From NCBI GenBank assembly GCA_036841525.1, contig DAITVZ010000022.1, positions 1 through 61,193 of the forward strand: a stretch of DNA of 61,193 nt. The letters run 5' to 3'. The notes beneath the pieces are model-generated. The model was not told the DNA's origin, did not search any database, and worked only from the letters and a program-made list of their open reading frames with translations. The position numbers and the translations under genes were made by a program. The DNA is from JAAYEA01 sp012689325 (GTDB lineage Bacteria > Chloroflexota > Anaerolineae > JAAYEA01). This document shows, piece after piece, positions 36,511 to 44,825 of the stretch (within the stretch, counting starts at the first letter, position 1; every line of letters begins with the position of its first letter).

Positions 36511-37109
36511 CGGAAGGCGCGCAGGTGCGCGTGCGCCGCGACGAGGTTGGGATGCAGCCGCCAGCCCAGCTCGGCGACGTGGCCCACGACGAAATCCAGA
36601 TAGGCCCAAGCGGCCCCCTCCAGGGAGCGCTCCAAGCCGCTCTGCATCGCCGCCAAATAGTCCAGGCGCGGCGTGGTGGGGTCGAAGGCGATCTTGTCGG
36701 CCACAAAGAGCAGCAGATCCAGAGGTGTGGCGTGGCTGCGCAGCGTGGTATGGTAACGCACCGCGTCGAGGATGGCGATATCCCGCACTGATAGCCTCGC
36801 CTCGATCACCGCGGCGGCGAGGGGGCCATGCAACACTTGCGGGATGGCCCGGTCCTCCGCCGTCAGCGACACGCCCCATGCCTCGGCCGTCGCCACCAGG
36901 TTGGGACGCGGCACCACGGCGGCAAGGTCGTGGCTATAGGCGGCCAGGCGAACGGCCTCCGGGTCCAGGCTGAAGCGGGGGGCCAGCGCCAACGCTCTCT
37001 CCGCCACCGCCAGAGTGTGCCGCCAGGTCTCCGGGCGCCGCGGCGCCAGGAAGCGCTCCACATCCTGGCACGGCTCCCCCGTTCGCTCCAGCCCGGCAAA
37101 GTGGTCCAT
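36507..37109 (-). CDS. HD-domain phosphohydrolase, YqeK-like
   Basis: 200 residues. HD signature: RRPETWRHTLAVAERALALA with first His, RLAAYSHDLAA with the HD pair, LHGPLAAAVIEARLSVRDIAILDAVRYHTTLR with further His ligands, and LLLFVADKIAFDP. This order matches YqeK, a symmetrical diadenosine tetraphosphate hydrolase of the HD superfamily. Members usually sit beside nadD; here the neighbour is an amidase, so function is by similarity only. ATG 37109 has a GGGGGTG about nine bases upstream; GTG 37121 is the alternative. Confidence 0.8.
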   Translation of the reverse strand: MDHFAGLERTGEPCQDVERFLAPRRPETWRHTLAVAERALALAPRFSLDPEAVRLAAYSHDLAAVVPRPNLVATAEAWGVSLTAEDRAIPQVLHGPLAAAVIEARLSVRDIAILDAVRYHTTLRSHATPLDLLLFVADKIAFDPTTPRLDYLAAMQSGLERSLEGAAWAYLDFVVGHVAELGWRLHPNLVAAHAHLRAFR

Positions 37110-37148
37110 CGCTCTGGTCACCCCCTGGTCAGGCTCGATGCCATGGCC

Positions 37149-37862
37149 CTACGGCGCGGCGGGCTCCAAAAAGCAGGCGATCCCCGCGACGATGCCGCGC
37201 GCCACGCGGTCCGGATGCTTGGTCAAGAGCTTGCGGTCGCCGCCCATGAACCCGATCTCGATGATCGCCCCCGGCGTGTCCGCCGCGATCTTGGCAAAGG
37301 CGTGGTATTGCTCCATGTCCACGGTGATGGTGGCCTCGTCCCGTGCCAGCCCGGTGGCCCGCTCGTACTCGCGATACAGGCAGGCCACCAGGCGATCTTC
37401 CTCCTCGGGGATAGCGCTGTTCACGACGCGCGCGACCTTGAAGCCGCTGCGGCCAGGCAGGCACGAGTCGCTGTGGATCGAGACCAGGGCGCCGGCGCGA
37501 TAGTTGGTCAGCGCATCGGCGTACTCGGACAAGACCTCGGCCTCGTGCCCCAAGAGCCGCAACATCCGCGCCACGCGGTTCGCCACCTCGGTATTGATGT
37601 CCACCTCGAGCAGGCCATCGGGGCAGACCGCGCCGGAATCGTTGTCAAGGTGGCCGGCGATGATGCCAATGCGTTGGCTGGCGTCGCTGGCGGCGGCCGC
37701 GTGGACGGGGAACGCCGCCCAGACCTGCCAGGCGCGATACGCCGCGTAGCCCGTGCCCAGCGTGGCTACGATGAAACAGACCTGCGCGACGAGCAGCACG
37801 GCCCGCAGCGTCGCGCGGCGAATGCGGTCCTTTGGTTTGCCGGATGATGGCGATTGGCCCAC
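37149..37862 (-). CDS. Membrane-anchored N-acetylmuramoyl-L-alanine amidase (Amidase_3)
   Basis: 237 residues. A basic N-terminus precedes one membrane helix (AVLLVAQVCFIVATLGTGYAAY). The Amidase_3 domain covers ~65-235: IIAGHLDNDSG with zinc His, LLEVDINTEVANRVARML with Glu, ALVSIHSDSC with the second His, and GAIIEIGFMGGDRKLL with the catalytic Glu. It cleaves the bond between MurNAc and L-Ala in peptidoglycan outside the membrane. GTG 37862 has GGGGG six bases away; the frame also has upstream GTGs at 37889 and 37886. It is possibly co-transcribed with the YqeK-like gene 39 bp downstream. Confidence 0.85.
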   Translation of the reverse strand: MGQSPSSGKPKDRIRRATLRAVLLVAQVCFIVATLGTGYAAYRAWQVWAAFPVHAAAASDASQRIGIIAGHLDNDSGAVCPDGLLEVDINTEVANRVARMLRLLGHEAEVLSEYADALTNYRAGALVSIHSDSCLPGRSGFKVARVVNSAIPEEEDRLVACLYREYERATGLARDEATITVDMEQYHAFAKIAADTPGAIIEIGFMGGDRKLLTKHPDRVARGIVAGIACFLEPAAP

Positions 37863-37936
37863 TTTGTCCCCCTGCGATCTTGACACCACCGGATATTATA
37901 GGGAAAACCGCGCGTCGTCAACTCGCGGTTGTGCGC

Positions 37937-37965
37937 TTGACACTGCCCGATAACTGTCATATAAT
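37937..37965 (+). promoter_or_regulatory. Consensus promoter of the S1 leader transcript
   Basis: Perfect TTGACA (37937-37942), 17-base spacer, perfect TATAAT (37960-37965). Transcription would start near 37972, giving a ~275-nt leader before the S1-domain gene. Confidence 0.85.
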
Positions 37966-37980
37966 GACCACAGGAGAATC

Positions 37981-38124
37981 GTGCGGTTTCGCGTATTGGT
38001 GTCGCTGGGATTGTGGCTGCTTTGGTCGGACGATGCATTGCGTATCCACCCGGTCTTCTGGCTGATTCCACCTGCTAACCTATGGGCCACTCGCGTTCAC
38101 GAAGGTGTGTCGATGCAACCATAG
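37981..38124 (+). CDS. Candidate 47-residue leader or small membrane peptide
   Basis: A short reading frame starting at GTG, four bases after an AGGAGAA-type ribosome site and about 10 nt from the predicted transcript start. The product starts RFRVLVSLGLWLLW, a basic-hydrophobic segment like a signal anchor, then a mixed tail ending VHEGVSMQP. I recognise no family. Its position directly after a consensus promoter, followed by a terminator-like hairpin and then the S1 gene, suggests either an attenuation leader or a small membrane protein. It could also be untranslated leader RNA. Confidence 0.4.
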   Translation: MRFRVLVSLGLWLLWSDDALRIHPVFWLIPPANLWATRVHEGVSMQP

Positions 38125-38148
38125 GAGGTCTGCGGCTATCATCCTGAT

Positions 38149-38177
38149 ACAAAATCGGGCGGATGGCCGTTTTTTGT
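38149..38177 (+). terminator. Attenuator-like hairpin in the S1 leader
   Basis: ACAAAA (38149-38154) pairs with TTTTGT within 38170-38177 and CGG (38156-38158) with CCG (38167-38169), giving a hairpin that ends in a run of six T. A second perfect hairpin, ATCGGCA with TGCCGAT, follows at 38182-38199. Both lie between the small reading frame and the S1 gene and could set read-through, which is inference. Confidence 0.4.
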
Positions 38178-38248
38178 GTTCATCGGCATGGTTGCCGATC
38201 GAGTCCGCGGCTCTGACAAAGACGACATCAGAGGGTAGGGGATGACCA

Positions 38249-39409
38249 ATGGGCAACGATAGCGCTCCGCGTTCCACGCCAGCCGATTCTCGTGACCAGG
38301 AAGGGGCCCAAAGCGCGCCTTCTGCCGCGCCCAGGCAGCCGGCGCCGCCCCGGCTGCTGCAGGAGGCTGACGAGCCGATCTGGGCCCGCCCCATCTTTGA
38401 TAACCTCTTGCTCTCCGACGAGAACATCCCGCCGGAAGAGCCGGCCAGCTTTCAGGTGGAATATGGCCTGTTCGGCCCCGTGGCGTTCGACGAGCTATCC
38501 GAGGCTTCCGGTCGCGCCGACAGGGTGCCGGGCCCGGCGCAAGCCGCTCAGCCCGAGCGCTCCGCGGCGAGCGGCGATGGCTGGGAAGAAATGTATGCTT
38601 GCTATGAAGAGGGACGACGGGTGAAGGCTCGCGTCATCTCGTGCAACAAGGGCGGCTTGCTGGTTGCGTTGGGGGATCTCCAAGGCTTTGTTCCCGCGTC
38701 GCAATTGGTGCACTTTCCGCGCCACCTGGACGCGACCGCGCGCGAGCGCTTTCTGGAAGAGCAAAAAGAGTGCGAGCTGGATGTGCAGGTCATCGAGATC
38801 GATCGGGAGCGCAACCGCCTGGTCCTCTCCGAGCGAGCCTGCGTATTGGACCAAGACCGCGGCGAGCGGCTGCTGGAGACGCTGCAGAGCGGCGATGTGG
38901 TGCAGGGGCTCGTCAGCAACCTGTGCGATTTCGGCGCCTTTGTGGACCTGGGGGGGATCGATGGCTTGATCCATGTCTCCGAGATCGCCTGGCAGCGGGT
39001 GGGCCACCCGCAGGACGTGCTCAAGATCGGCGAGCCGGTGCAGGTGCATGTCCTGAGCGTGGACCGAGAGAAAAAGCGCATCGCCTTGAGCCTGAAGCGC
39101 CTGAAACAGGACCCCTGGCGGACCGTGGAGCAAAAGTATCACGTTGGGCAGATCGTGACCGGCGTCGTGACCAACATCGTGGATTTTGGCGTTTTTGCGC
39201 GCATCGAAGAGGGGCTGGAGGGGCTGGTGCACGTCTCGGAACTCATCTCCGAGGGCGCGGCTCACCCACGCGAGCTGGTGCGCGAAGGGCAAGCGCTGGA
39301 TCTGTATATCCTGCGCATTGACGGCGAGAATCGGCGGCTGGGGCTGAGCCTCCGGCAGGCGCTCAACCACGGCGCCCCGTGGGCGGCCGAGGCCGATCGC
39401 AACGAATGA
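38249..39409 (+). CDS. Ribosomal protein S1-like protein with three S1 domains
   Basis: 386 residues. After an acidic, Pro-rich N-terminal ~110 residues come three S1 RNA-binding domains: GRRVKARVISCNKGGLLVALG (first), GDVVQGLVSNLCDFGAFVDLGG (second) and GQIVTGVVTNIVDFGVFARIE (third), each ending in the typical VHVSE or SLSLK-type strand. Three to four domains are usual for non-proteobacterial S1. It probably helps mRNA binding on the 30S subunit. It is expressed from the leader promoter at 37937, and its stop overlaps the ftsK start (ATGA), so the two are coupled. Confidence 0.85.
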   Translation: MGNDSAPRSTPADSRDQEGAQSAPSAAPRQPAPPRLLQEADEPIWARPIFDNLLLSDENIPPEEPASFQVEYGLFGPVAFDELSEASGRADRVPGPAQAAQPERSAASGDGWEEMYACYEEGRRVKARVISCNKGGLLVALGDLQGFVPASQLVHFPRHLDATARERFLEEQKECELDVQVIEIDRERNRLVLSERACVLDQDRGERLLETLQSGDVVQGLVSNLCDFGAFVDLGGIDGLIHVSEIAWQRVGHPQDVLKIGEPVQVHVLSVDREKKRIALSLKRLKQDPWRTVEQKYHVGQIVTGVVTNIVDFGVFARIEEGLEGLVHVSELISEGAAHPRELVREGQALDLYILRIDGENRRLGLSLRQALNHGAPWAAEADRNE

Positions 39410-41616
39410 GGGATGTGCGGGTGGCGGGAACCAAGCCGAAAAAGACCCCCCGGGCTCAGGCGAGCCCGGCCTTGCCTCTGCCGCAAGAGGTCGCCGGATT
39501 GTTTCTGGTGGCCTTGGGCGGGGTCTGCCTGCTCGCCCTGGTCTCGGCGACCCAAGGCGTCCTGAGCGACCTGGCCGCCAGCCTGTTGCGGCAAGGCTTT
39601 GGCTGGGGCGGGTACGTGGTCGCCCTGTCCCTGTTGGGGATCGGCATCCTCCTGTTGTGGCGCAACCTGGACAAGAGCATCAAGCTGGATTGGCGCAGGG
39701 TCGCGGGAGCGGAGCTGTTGGCGCTCTTTGCGCTGGGCATCACCCACCTGATCGTTTCCCCTGGCGAGGAGGGCTTGCCCGCCGCGCGCGCGGGCGGCGG
39801 AGGCGGCTATCTGGGCTGGGCGCTGGGCTACTTTATCGCCAAGGCGATCGGCCGCCTGCCGACTTTTCTGATCCTCATCGCCGGCGGGCTGGCGAGCATC
39901 GCGTTGGTTCTGCAGTTGTCGCTCCGGGATATCGGCGACTTGGGCCAGCAGGCCGTTGATGAGCTGGCCTCCCTGATCAAAAAGTGGCGGCGCCAGGCGG
40001 AGCGGGCCATGGCCAAGCCAGCGCGCGCGAGGCCTGCCCCGGCCCAGCCCCGACCCGAGCGGGCCAAGCCGCTGGCGGCTCCGCAGCGCGCGCCGGCCCG
40101 CGAGCCCGTGGCCGCGCCCAAGGGCGAGCCGCGCTTCGAGGTCGAGGCCGATGACGCCAAGCCCTATCGCGTTCGCCGGCACAAGAGCCTTCCCTCGCTG
40201 GAGCTGCTGGCCCCGGACCAGGAGCAGCCTCAGGACCTGGTGCGGATCGAGGCGCAGGCCAAGATCATCGAGCAGACGCTGGCCAGCTTTGGCGTGCCCG
40301 TCACGGTGGTGGATTGCCGGCACGGGCCAACGGTCACCCAGTTTGGCCTGGAGCCCGGCTACCTGGAGAAGCGCGACCTGAATGGCGACCTGCAGCAGGT
40401 CAAGATTCGCGTGAACAAGATCACCGCGCTCTCCAACGACCTGGCCTTGGCGCTGGCGGCTTCGCCCATTCGCATCGAGGCGCCCGTCCCGGGCCGCGGC
40501 GTGGTCGGCATCGAGGTGCCGAACGGGCGGCCAGGCATGGTCTCGCTGCGCGGCGTGGTGGAAAGCCGCGAGTTCGCCAAGCTCAAGTCGCCACTGCGCG
40601 TGGCCTTGGGCCGCGACGTGGCGGGGCACCCCATGGCTGCCGATCTCGCCAAGATGCCGCATCTGCTCATCGCTGGCGCGACGGGCTCCGGCAAGTCGAT
40701 CTGCCTCAATGCTCTGGTGGCGTGCCTTCTGCTCCACAACGCCCCGGATAGCCTGCGCCTGATCCTGGTGGACCCCAAGCGGGTCGAGATGGTCCAGTTC
40801 GGCAAGATTCCGCACCTGCTGGGGTCGGTGCTCGTGGACTCGGCGGAGGTGATCAGCGCCATTCGCTGGCTCACGCACGAGATGGAGCGCCGCTACCGGC
40901 TCTTTTCCGCCGCGGGCACGCGGAACTTGGCCGCTTATAATCGCCGGGCGGCGTCGCTGAACGAGCCGGCCTTGCCGAATATCGTGGTCTTTATCGACGA
41001 GCTGGCCGAGTTGATGCTCAGCGCGCCGGACGAGGTGGAGCGGCATATCTGCCGTATCGCGCAGATGGCGCGCGCCACGGGCATCCACCTGGTCATCGCC
41101 ACGCAGCGCCCGTCGGTGGACGTGGTGACCGGCCTGATCAAGGCCAACTTTCCGGCGCGCATCTGCTTTGCCACCACCTCGCAGGTGGACTCGCGGGTGG
41201 TGCTGGACGCCCCCGGCGCGGAAAAGCTCTTGGGCCGCGGCGATATGCTCTTTATGCCGCCGGATTCCGCCAAATTGGTCCGGGCGCAGGGCTGCCTGGT
41301 TTCCGACGCCGAGATCGAGGGCATCACCGCCTTTTGGCGGGACAAGGCCACGGCCTATCCAGACCTGCTCACCGAGCCGACGCCCTGGGCGAGCGAGCTG
41401 GATGATGACGCCGACGATTCCCTGATCCAGAGCGCGCTGGCCTTGATCCAGGACCAGCAGCAGATTTCCACATCGTTCCTGCAGCGGCGGTTGCGCATCG
41501 GCTACCCGCGCGCGGCGCGTTTGATGGAACAACTGGAGGAGGAGGGCTACATCGGCCCGGCGGTCTCGGGCGGGCGCTCCCGCCAAGTCCTGGATGGCAG
41601 CCAAGATGACGCGTGA
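39406..41616 (+). CDS. ftsK: FtsK/SpoIIIE DNA translocase
   Basis: 736 residues. N-terminal ~190 residues contain four membrane helices (GLFLVALGGVCLLALVS, GYVVALSLLGIGILLLW, LLALFALGITHLIV, LPTFLILIAGGLASIAL), then a short Pro/Arg linker. The motor follows: MPHLLIAGATGSGKSICLNALV (Walker A), LILVDPKRVEM, PNIVVFIDELAELM (Walker B), HLVIATQRPSVDVVTGLIKAN and GRGDMLF. The C-terminal gamma winged helix (LQRRLRIGYPRAARLMEQLE) recognises KOPS-type sequences. It moves chromosome ends through the division septum. The linker is short, as in SpoIIIE. Confidence 0.95.
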   Translation: MRDVRVAGTKPKKTPRAQASPALPLPQEVAGLFLVALGGVCLLALVSATQGVLSDLAASLLRQGFGWGGYVVALSLLGIGILLLWRNLDKSIKLDWRRVAGAELLALFALGITHLIVSPGEEGLPAARAGGGGGYLGWALGYFIAKAIGRLPTFLILIAGGLASIALVLQLSLRDIGDLGQQAVDELASLIKKWRRQAERAMAKPARARPAPAQPRPERAKPLAAPQRAPAREPVAAPKGEPRFEVEADDAKPYRVRRHKSLPSLELLAPDQEQPQDLVRIEAQAKIIEQTLASFGVPVTVVDCRHGPTVTQFGLEPGYLEKRDLNGDLQQVKIRVNKITALSNDLALALAASPIRIEAPVPGRGVVGIEVPNGRPGMVSLRGVVESREFAKLKSPLRVALGRDVAGHPMAADLAKMPHLLIAGATGSGKSICLNALVACLLLHNAPDSLRLILVDPKRVEMVQFGKIPHLLGSVLVDSAEVISAIRWLTHEMERRYRLFSAAGTRNLAAYNRRAASLNEPALPNIVVFIDELAELMLSAPDEVERHICRIAQMARATGIHLVIATQRPSVDVVTGLIKANFPARICFATTSQVDSRVVLDAPGAEKLLGRGDMLFMPPDSAKLVRAQGCLVSDAEIEGITAFWRDKATAYPDLLTEPTPWASELDDDADDSLIQSALALIQDQQQISTSFLQRRLRIGYPRAARLMEQLEEEGYIGPAVSGGRSRQVLDGSQDDA

Positions 41617-41893
41617 CCCGCTGGCCTCCTTGCGTGGCAAGCTGGCTGAGGGCGAGCCTGGGATCGGGCCGCAGGCTGGGCCGTCTCGTGCGTCCCATCC
41701 GGGCGAGATCGCCGAGGTGCTGGGGTCCGGGCTGTACCGGGTGAGCTTGGGCGACCAGCAGATCGTGGCCCACCTTGCCGGCGCCATGCGCCTCGTGGCG
41801 CCGCGCCTGATCCCGGGGGATCGCGTTTCGGTGGAGATCAGCGCTTACGACCCCTCGCGCGGGCGGATCGTCCGGCGACTGGACGGAGACTGA
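41606..41893 (+). CDS. IF-1-like S1/OB-fold protein with N-terminal extension
   Basis: 95 residues (99 if ATG 41594 is used). The last ~65 residues match translation initiation factor IF-1: EIAEVLGSGLYRVSLGDQ, VAHLAGAMRLVAPRLIPGDRVSVEISAYDPSRGRIVRR, the same order as GTVLETLPNxxFRVELENG...GDxVTVELTPYDLxKGRI. An extra ~30 residues rich in Gly/Pro precede it, unlike canonical IF-1 (72 residues). It overlaps the end of ftsK and precedes DUF72 by one base. A specialised IF-1 paralogue is the best guess; whether it is the organism's main infA cannot be judged here. Confidence 0.7.
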   Translation: MTRDPLASLRGKLAEGEPGIGPQAGPSRASHPGEIAEVLGSGLYRVSLGDQQIVAHLAGAMRLVAPRLIPGDRVSVEISAYDPSRGRIVRRLDGD

Positions 41894-41894
41894 G

Positions 41895-42668
41895 ATGCTC
41901 TATATCGGCACCAGCGGATACTCGTATGATGATTGGGTGGGACCCTATTACCCTGCCGGGCTCAAAAAGGCCGACTGGCTGTCCTACTATGCGCGTGACT
42001 TTCGGACCACCGAGATCAACTTTTCCTACTATCGGATACCCAGCGCGCGGACGCTGGCGCAGATGGCCGCCAAGACGCCTGACGATTTCGTCTTTACCAT
42101 CAAGGCCAGCCAGGAGCTGACCCACACGCGCGAGGAGAACGCCGAGGCTTTTGCGCAATATACAGCGGCGCTGGCTCCGCTGGTGGAGGCGGGCAAGCTC
42201 GGCTGCGTGCTGGCTCAATTCCCGTATTCATTCCATGCCACCCCCGAAAATCGCGACTATTTGCTGGCCTTCCGGGAGCGCCTGGGCGACCTGCCGCTGG
42301 TGATCGAGTTTCGGAACAACCAATGGCTCGCGCCGCAGACCTACGAGCTGCTGCGCGCCCACCGCATGGGCTTTTGCTGCGTGGACGAGCCGCGGCTGGC
42401 GGGGCTGATCCCGCCGGTGGCCGAGGCGACCAGCGACATCACCTATGTGCGGTTCCACGGCCGCAACGCCGCCAAATGGTGGGAGCACGACCAGGCCTTC
42501 GAACGCTACGACTATACCTATTCCGAGGACGAGCTGCGCGAGTGGGTGCCCAAGATTCGCGCGCTGGAGGCCCCATCGCGGGCCACATTCGTTTACGCCA
42601 ACAATCACTGGCAGGCACAAGCTATCACAACGGCCAAGCAGTTGCGTTTCCTCCTCGACGATACCTGA
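41895..42668 (+). CDS. DUF72 (YecE-like) protein
   Basis: 257 residues of the DUF72 TIM-barrel family: MLYIGTSGYSYDDWVGPYYP at the N-terminus, FRTTEINFSYYRIPS, DFVFTIKASQELTH, LGCVLAQFPYSF, VIEFRNNQW, FCCVDEPRLAG, TYVRFHGRN and FVYANNHWQAQAITTAKQL. The conserved Glu, Asp and His positions resemble endonuclease IV-like barrels, but no activity is established. It is the last gene of the S1-ftsK-IF1-like run, one base after the preceding stop. Confidence 0.9.
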   Translation: MLYIGTSGYSYDDWVGPYYPAGLKKADWLSYYARDFRTTEINFSYYRIPSARTLAQMAAKTPDDFVFTIKASQELTHTREENAEAFAQYTAALAPLVEAGKLGCVLAQFPYSFHATPENRDYLLAFRERLGDLPLVIEFRNNQWLAPQTYELLRAHRMGFCCVDEPRLAGLIPPVAEATSDITYVRFHGRNAAKWWEHDQAFERYDYTYSEDELREWVPKIRALEAPSRATFVYANNHWQAQAITTAKQLRFLLDDT

Positions 42669-42777
42669 AGGCCCTGATCCGCCGTTAGGGCGAATCAGCC
42701 AAATTGTGCTATAATGTCAGACTGTGCTTATAGACGGTTATCGCGCGTGTGCCGATTCAATGTGAGGAGGTTGTACC

Positions 42778-43533
42778 ATGTCTGGTCATTCCAAGTGGGC
42801 CACGATCAAGAGGGCCAAGGGTGCTGCCGACGCCAAGCGTGGTCAGGTCTTTACCAAGATGGGACGGGAGATCGTCTCTGCAGTGCGGGAGGGCGGCCCT
42901 AACCCTGAATCGAACTTTCGGCTGCGCCTGATCATCGATAAAGCCAAACAGGTCAACATGCCCAAGGACAATATCGAGCGCGCCATCGAACGGGCCTCGG
43001 GTGGCGATAAGGGCGCCAGCCTCGAAGAGATGCTCTACGAGGGCTATGGGCCCTCGGGCACCGCTCTGCTGGTGAGCGTTCTGACCGACAACCGCAACCG
43101 CACCATCGCCGAGGTGCGCCGCATCTTTACCCGAAGCGGCGCCAACTTGGGCGAAAGCGGCTGCGTCGCCTGGATGTTCGATCACAAGGGCTACCTGACC
43201 ATCGTTCCCAAGAACGGCGATGCGGAAGACCTGGCCCTTTCGGCGATCGATGCCGGCGCTGAGGACGTCAAGATCAGCGACGAGTATGTGGAGGTCTATA
43301 CCGCGATGCCCGATTTCCAGACCGTCAAAGAGGCGCTGGAAGCCAATGGCATCGAGCCGGAATCTGCCGAGCTGTCCTGGATACCCAAGACGACCATGGA
43401 CCTTTCCGAGGAAGAGACGATCAAGAACCTGCGGCTGATCGATGCTCTGGAAGAGCTCGACGACGTGCTCAACGTATACTCGAACCTGAACGTCTCGGAC
43501 GAGATCATCGAGAAATACAGCCAAGAGGGGTAG
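42778..43533 (+). CDS. yebC: YebC/PmpR family regulator (TACO1 homologue)
   Basis: 251 residues, standard length. MSGHSKWATIKRAKGAADAKRGQVFTKM is the hallmark start; also NPESNFRLRLIIDKAKQVNMPKDNIERAI, YEGYGPSGTALLVSVLTDNRNRT, and FTRSGANLGESGCVAWMF. YebC proteins act as transcriptional regulators or, as TACO1-like factors, relieve ribosome stalling at polyproline. AGGAGG seven bases before the ATG; a TATAAT lies at 42710-42715. It is followed 9 bp later by ruvC, the usual order in many bacteria. Confidence 0.95.
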   Translation: MSGHSKWATIKRAKGAADAKRGQVFTKMGREIVSAVREGGPNPESNFRLRLIIDKAKQVNMPKDNIERAIERASGGDKGASLEEMLYEGYGPSGTALLVSVLTDNRNRTIAEVRRIFTRSGANLGESGCVAWMFDHKGYLTIVPKNGDAEDLALSAIDAGAEDVKISDEYVEVYTAMPDFQTVKEALEANGIEPESAELSWIPKTTMDLSEEETIKNLRLIDALEELDDVLNVYSNLNVSDEIIEKYSQEG

Positions 43534-43542
43534 GACGCGGCC

Positions 43543-44034
43543 GTGTTGGTGCTGGGCATTGACCCGGGGACTGCGACAACCGGCTATGGCGTGGTGAACA
43601 GCGAGGGGGGCGCGCTGTCGCTGGTGTCCTATGGCGTCATCGAGACGCCAGCGGGCACGCCCTTGCCGGAGCGCTTGCAGATGATCTACCGGGGCGTTAC
43701 CGAGGTGGTTCGCCGTTGCGGCCCCGCGGAGGCCGCTGTCGAAGAGCTGTTTTTTAGCAAGAACGCCCGCACAGCCCTGGCCGTCGGGCATGGGCGGGGC
43801 GTGGCGTTGCTGGCCCTGGCCGATGCTGGCTTGCCTGTCTCTGAGTACAAACCGGCTCAGATCAAGCAAGCCATCACCGGCTACGGGCAGGCGGATAAGC
43901 GACAGATGCAAGAGATGGTGCGGTTGCTCTTGGGCCTGGAGTCCCTGCCCAAGCCCGACGACGCCGCCGATGCTCTGGCGATTGCGATCTGCCACACCAA
44001 TACGCAGAGGCTGGGCGCTCTACTGGGTTCCTGA
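43543..44034 (+). CDS. ruvC: Holliday junction resolvase RuvC
   Basis: 163 residues. Catalytic acids lie in VLGIDPGTATTGYG (Asp), AAVEELFFSKN (Glu) and PKPDDAADALAIAIC (two Asp), and KPAQIKQAITGYGQADKRQMQEMV is the DNA-binding segment. It cuts four-way junctions made in recombination, with RuvAB. A GTG start at 43543 puts the first Asp in its normal place. It lies between yebC and, unusually, a response regulator; ruvA follows after that. Confidence 0.95.
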   Translation: MLVLGIDPGTATTGYGVVNSEGGALSLVSYGVIETPAGTPLPERLQMIYRGVTEVVRRCGPAEAAVEELFFSKNARTALAVGHGRGVALLALADAGLPVSEYKPAQIKQAITGYGQADKRQMQEMVRLLLGLESLPKPDDAADALAIAICHTNTQRLGALLGS

Positions 44035-44062
44035 TCTGGCGCGGTGAAACTGAGGAACAGCG

Positions 44063-44776
44063 ATGCGCAACAAGATCACCATTCTGGTCGTCGATGACGA
44101 ACCCCCCATCGGCGACATCGTGGCGAGCGCGCTGACGCGAAAAGGATACGAGGTCATCTATGCAGATAGCGGGCCGAACGCGATGCAGCTATTCCAGACG
44201 CGCCCGATCGACCTGGTGATCCTCGATATCATGATGCCCGAGATGGACGGCTTTACCGTGTGCGATTGGCTGAGGGGACGCTCCAGCGTGCCCATCATCA
44301 TGCTGACCGCCAAGGGCAGCGTCAACGACATTGTGCATGGCTTCAAGGTCGGCGCCGACGACTATATGACCAAGCCCTTCAGCGTCAAAGAGCTGGATGT
44401 TCGCGTGGAGGCGATCCTGCGGCGGGTATCCTGGTTCGACGAGCAAAAGCCCAAAAAGGTGGTCGATATCGGCGAGATCAGCGTGGATGCCGAGGCCAGG
44501 GTGGCAACCCTGCTGGGCGACGAGATTCACCTGACGCCGATGGAGTTCGAGTTGCTCTATTACCTGATGACCCACGCCGGCGAGGCGCTGAGCAAGCGCG
44601 AGCTGTTCCGCCAGGTCTGGGGCTATGAGGCGAGCGACGGCAGCAACCTCGTCGAGGTGGGCGTCCGGCGCCTCCGCGAAAAGATCGAAAAAGACCCCTC
44701 ATCCCCCCGCTATATCATGACGGTGCGCGGCGTGGGCTATCGCTTCATCGACAAGGAAGGATGGGCCACGGCGTGA
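44063..44776 (+). CDS. OmpR-family response regulator
   Basis: 237 residues. Receiver domain 1-120: ITILVVDDEPP, DLVILDIMMPEMDGFTVCDWL with phospho-Asp, IIMLTAKG, ADDYMTKPFSVKEL. The winged-helix Trans_reg_C domain at ~138-230 has LTPMEFELLYYLMTHAGEALSKRELFRQVWGY, VEVGVRRLREKIE and IMTVRGVGYRF. It binds DNA repeats when phosphorylated. No histidine kinase is next to it; it interrupts the ruvC-ruvA pair, with gaps of 28 and 49 bp on the same strand. Confidence 0.93.
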   Translation: MRNKITILVVDDEPPIGDIVASALTRKGYEVIYADSGPNAMQLFQTRPIDLVILDIMMPEMDGFTVCDWLRGRSSVPIIMLTAKGSVNDIVHGFKVGADDYMTKPFSVKELDVRVEAILRRVSWFDEQKPKKVVDIGEISVDAEARVATLLGDEIHLTPMEFELLYYLMTHAGEALSKRELFRQVWGYEASDGSNLVEVGVRRLREKIEKDPSSPRYIMTVRGVGYRFIDKEGWATA

Positions 44777-44825
44777 GACACTGCGCGCGCGTTTTCCGAC
44801 ACCGCACTCAGCCCGGAGCAAGGCC

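Noticed and set aside
39262..41787. 841-codon minus-strand frame opposite ftsK
   Set aside because: Shadow frame; the plus strand encodes an unambiguous FtsK.
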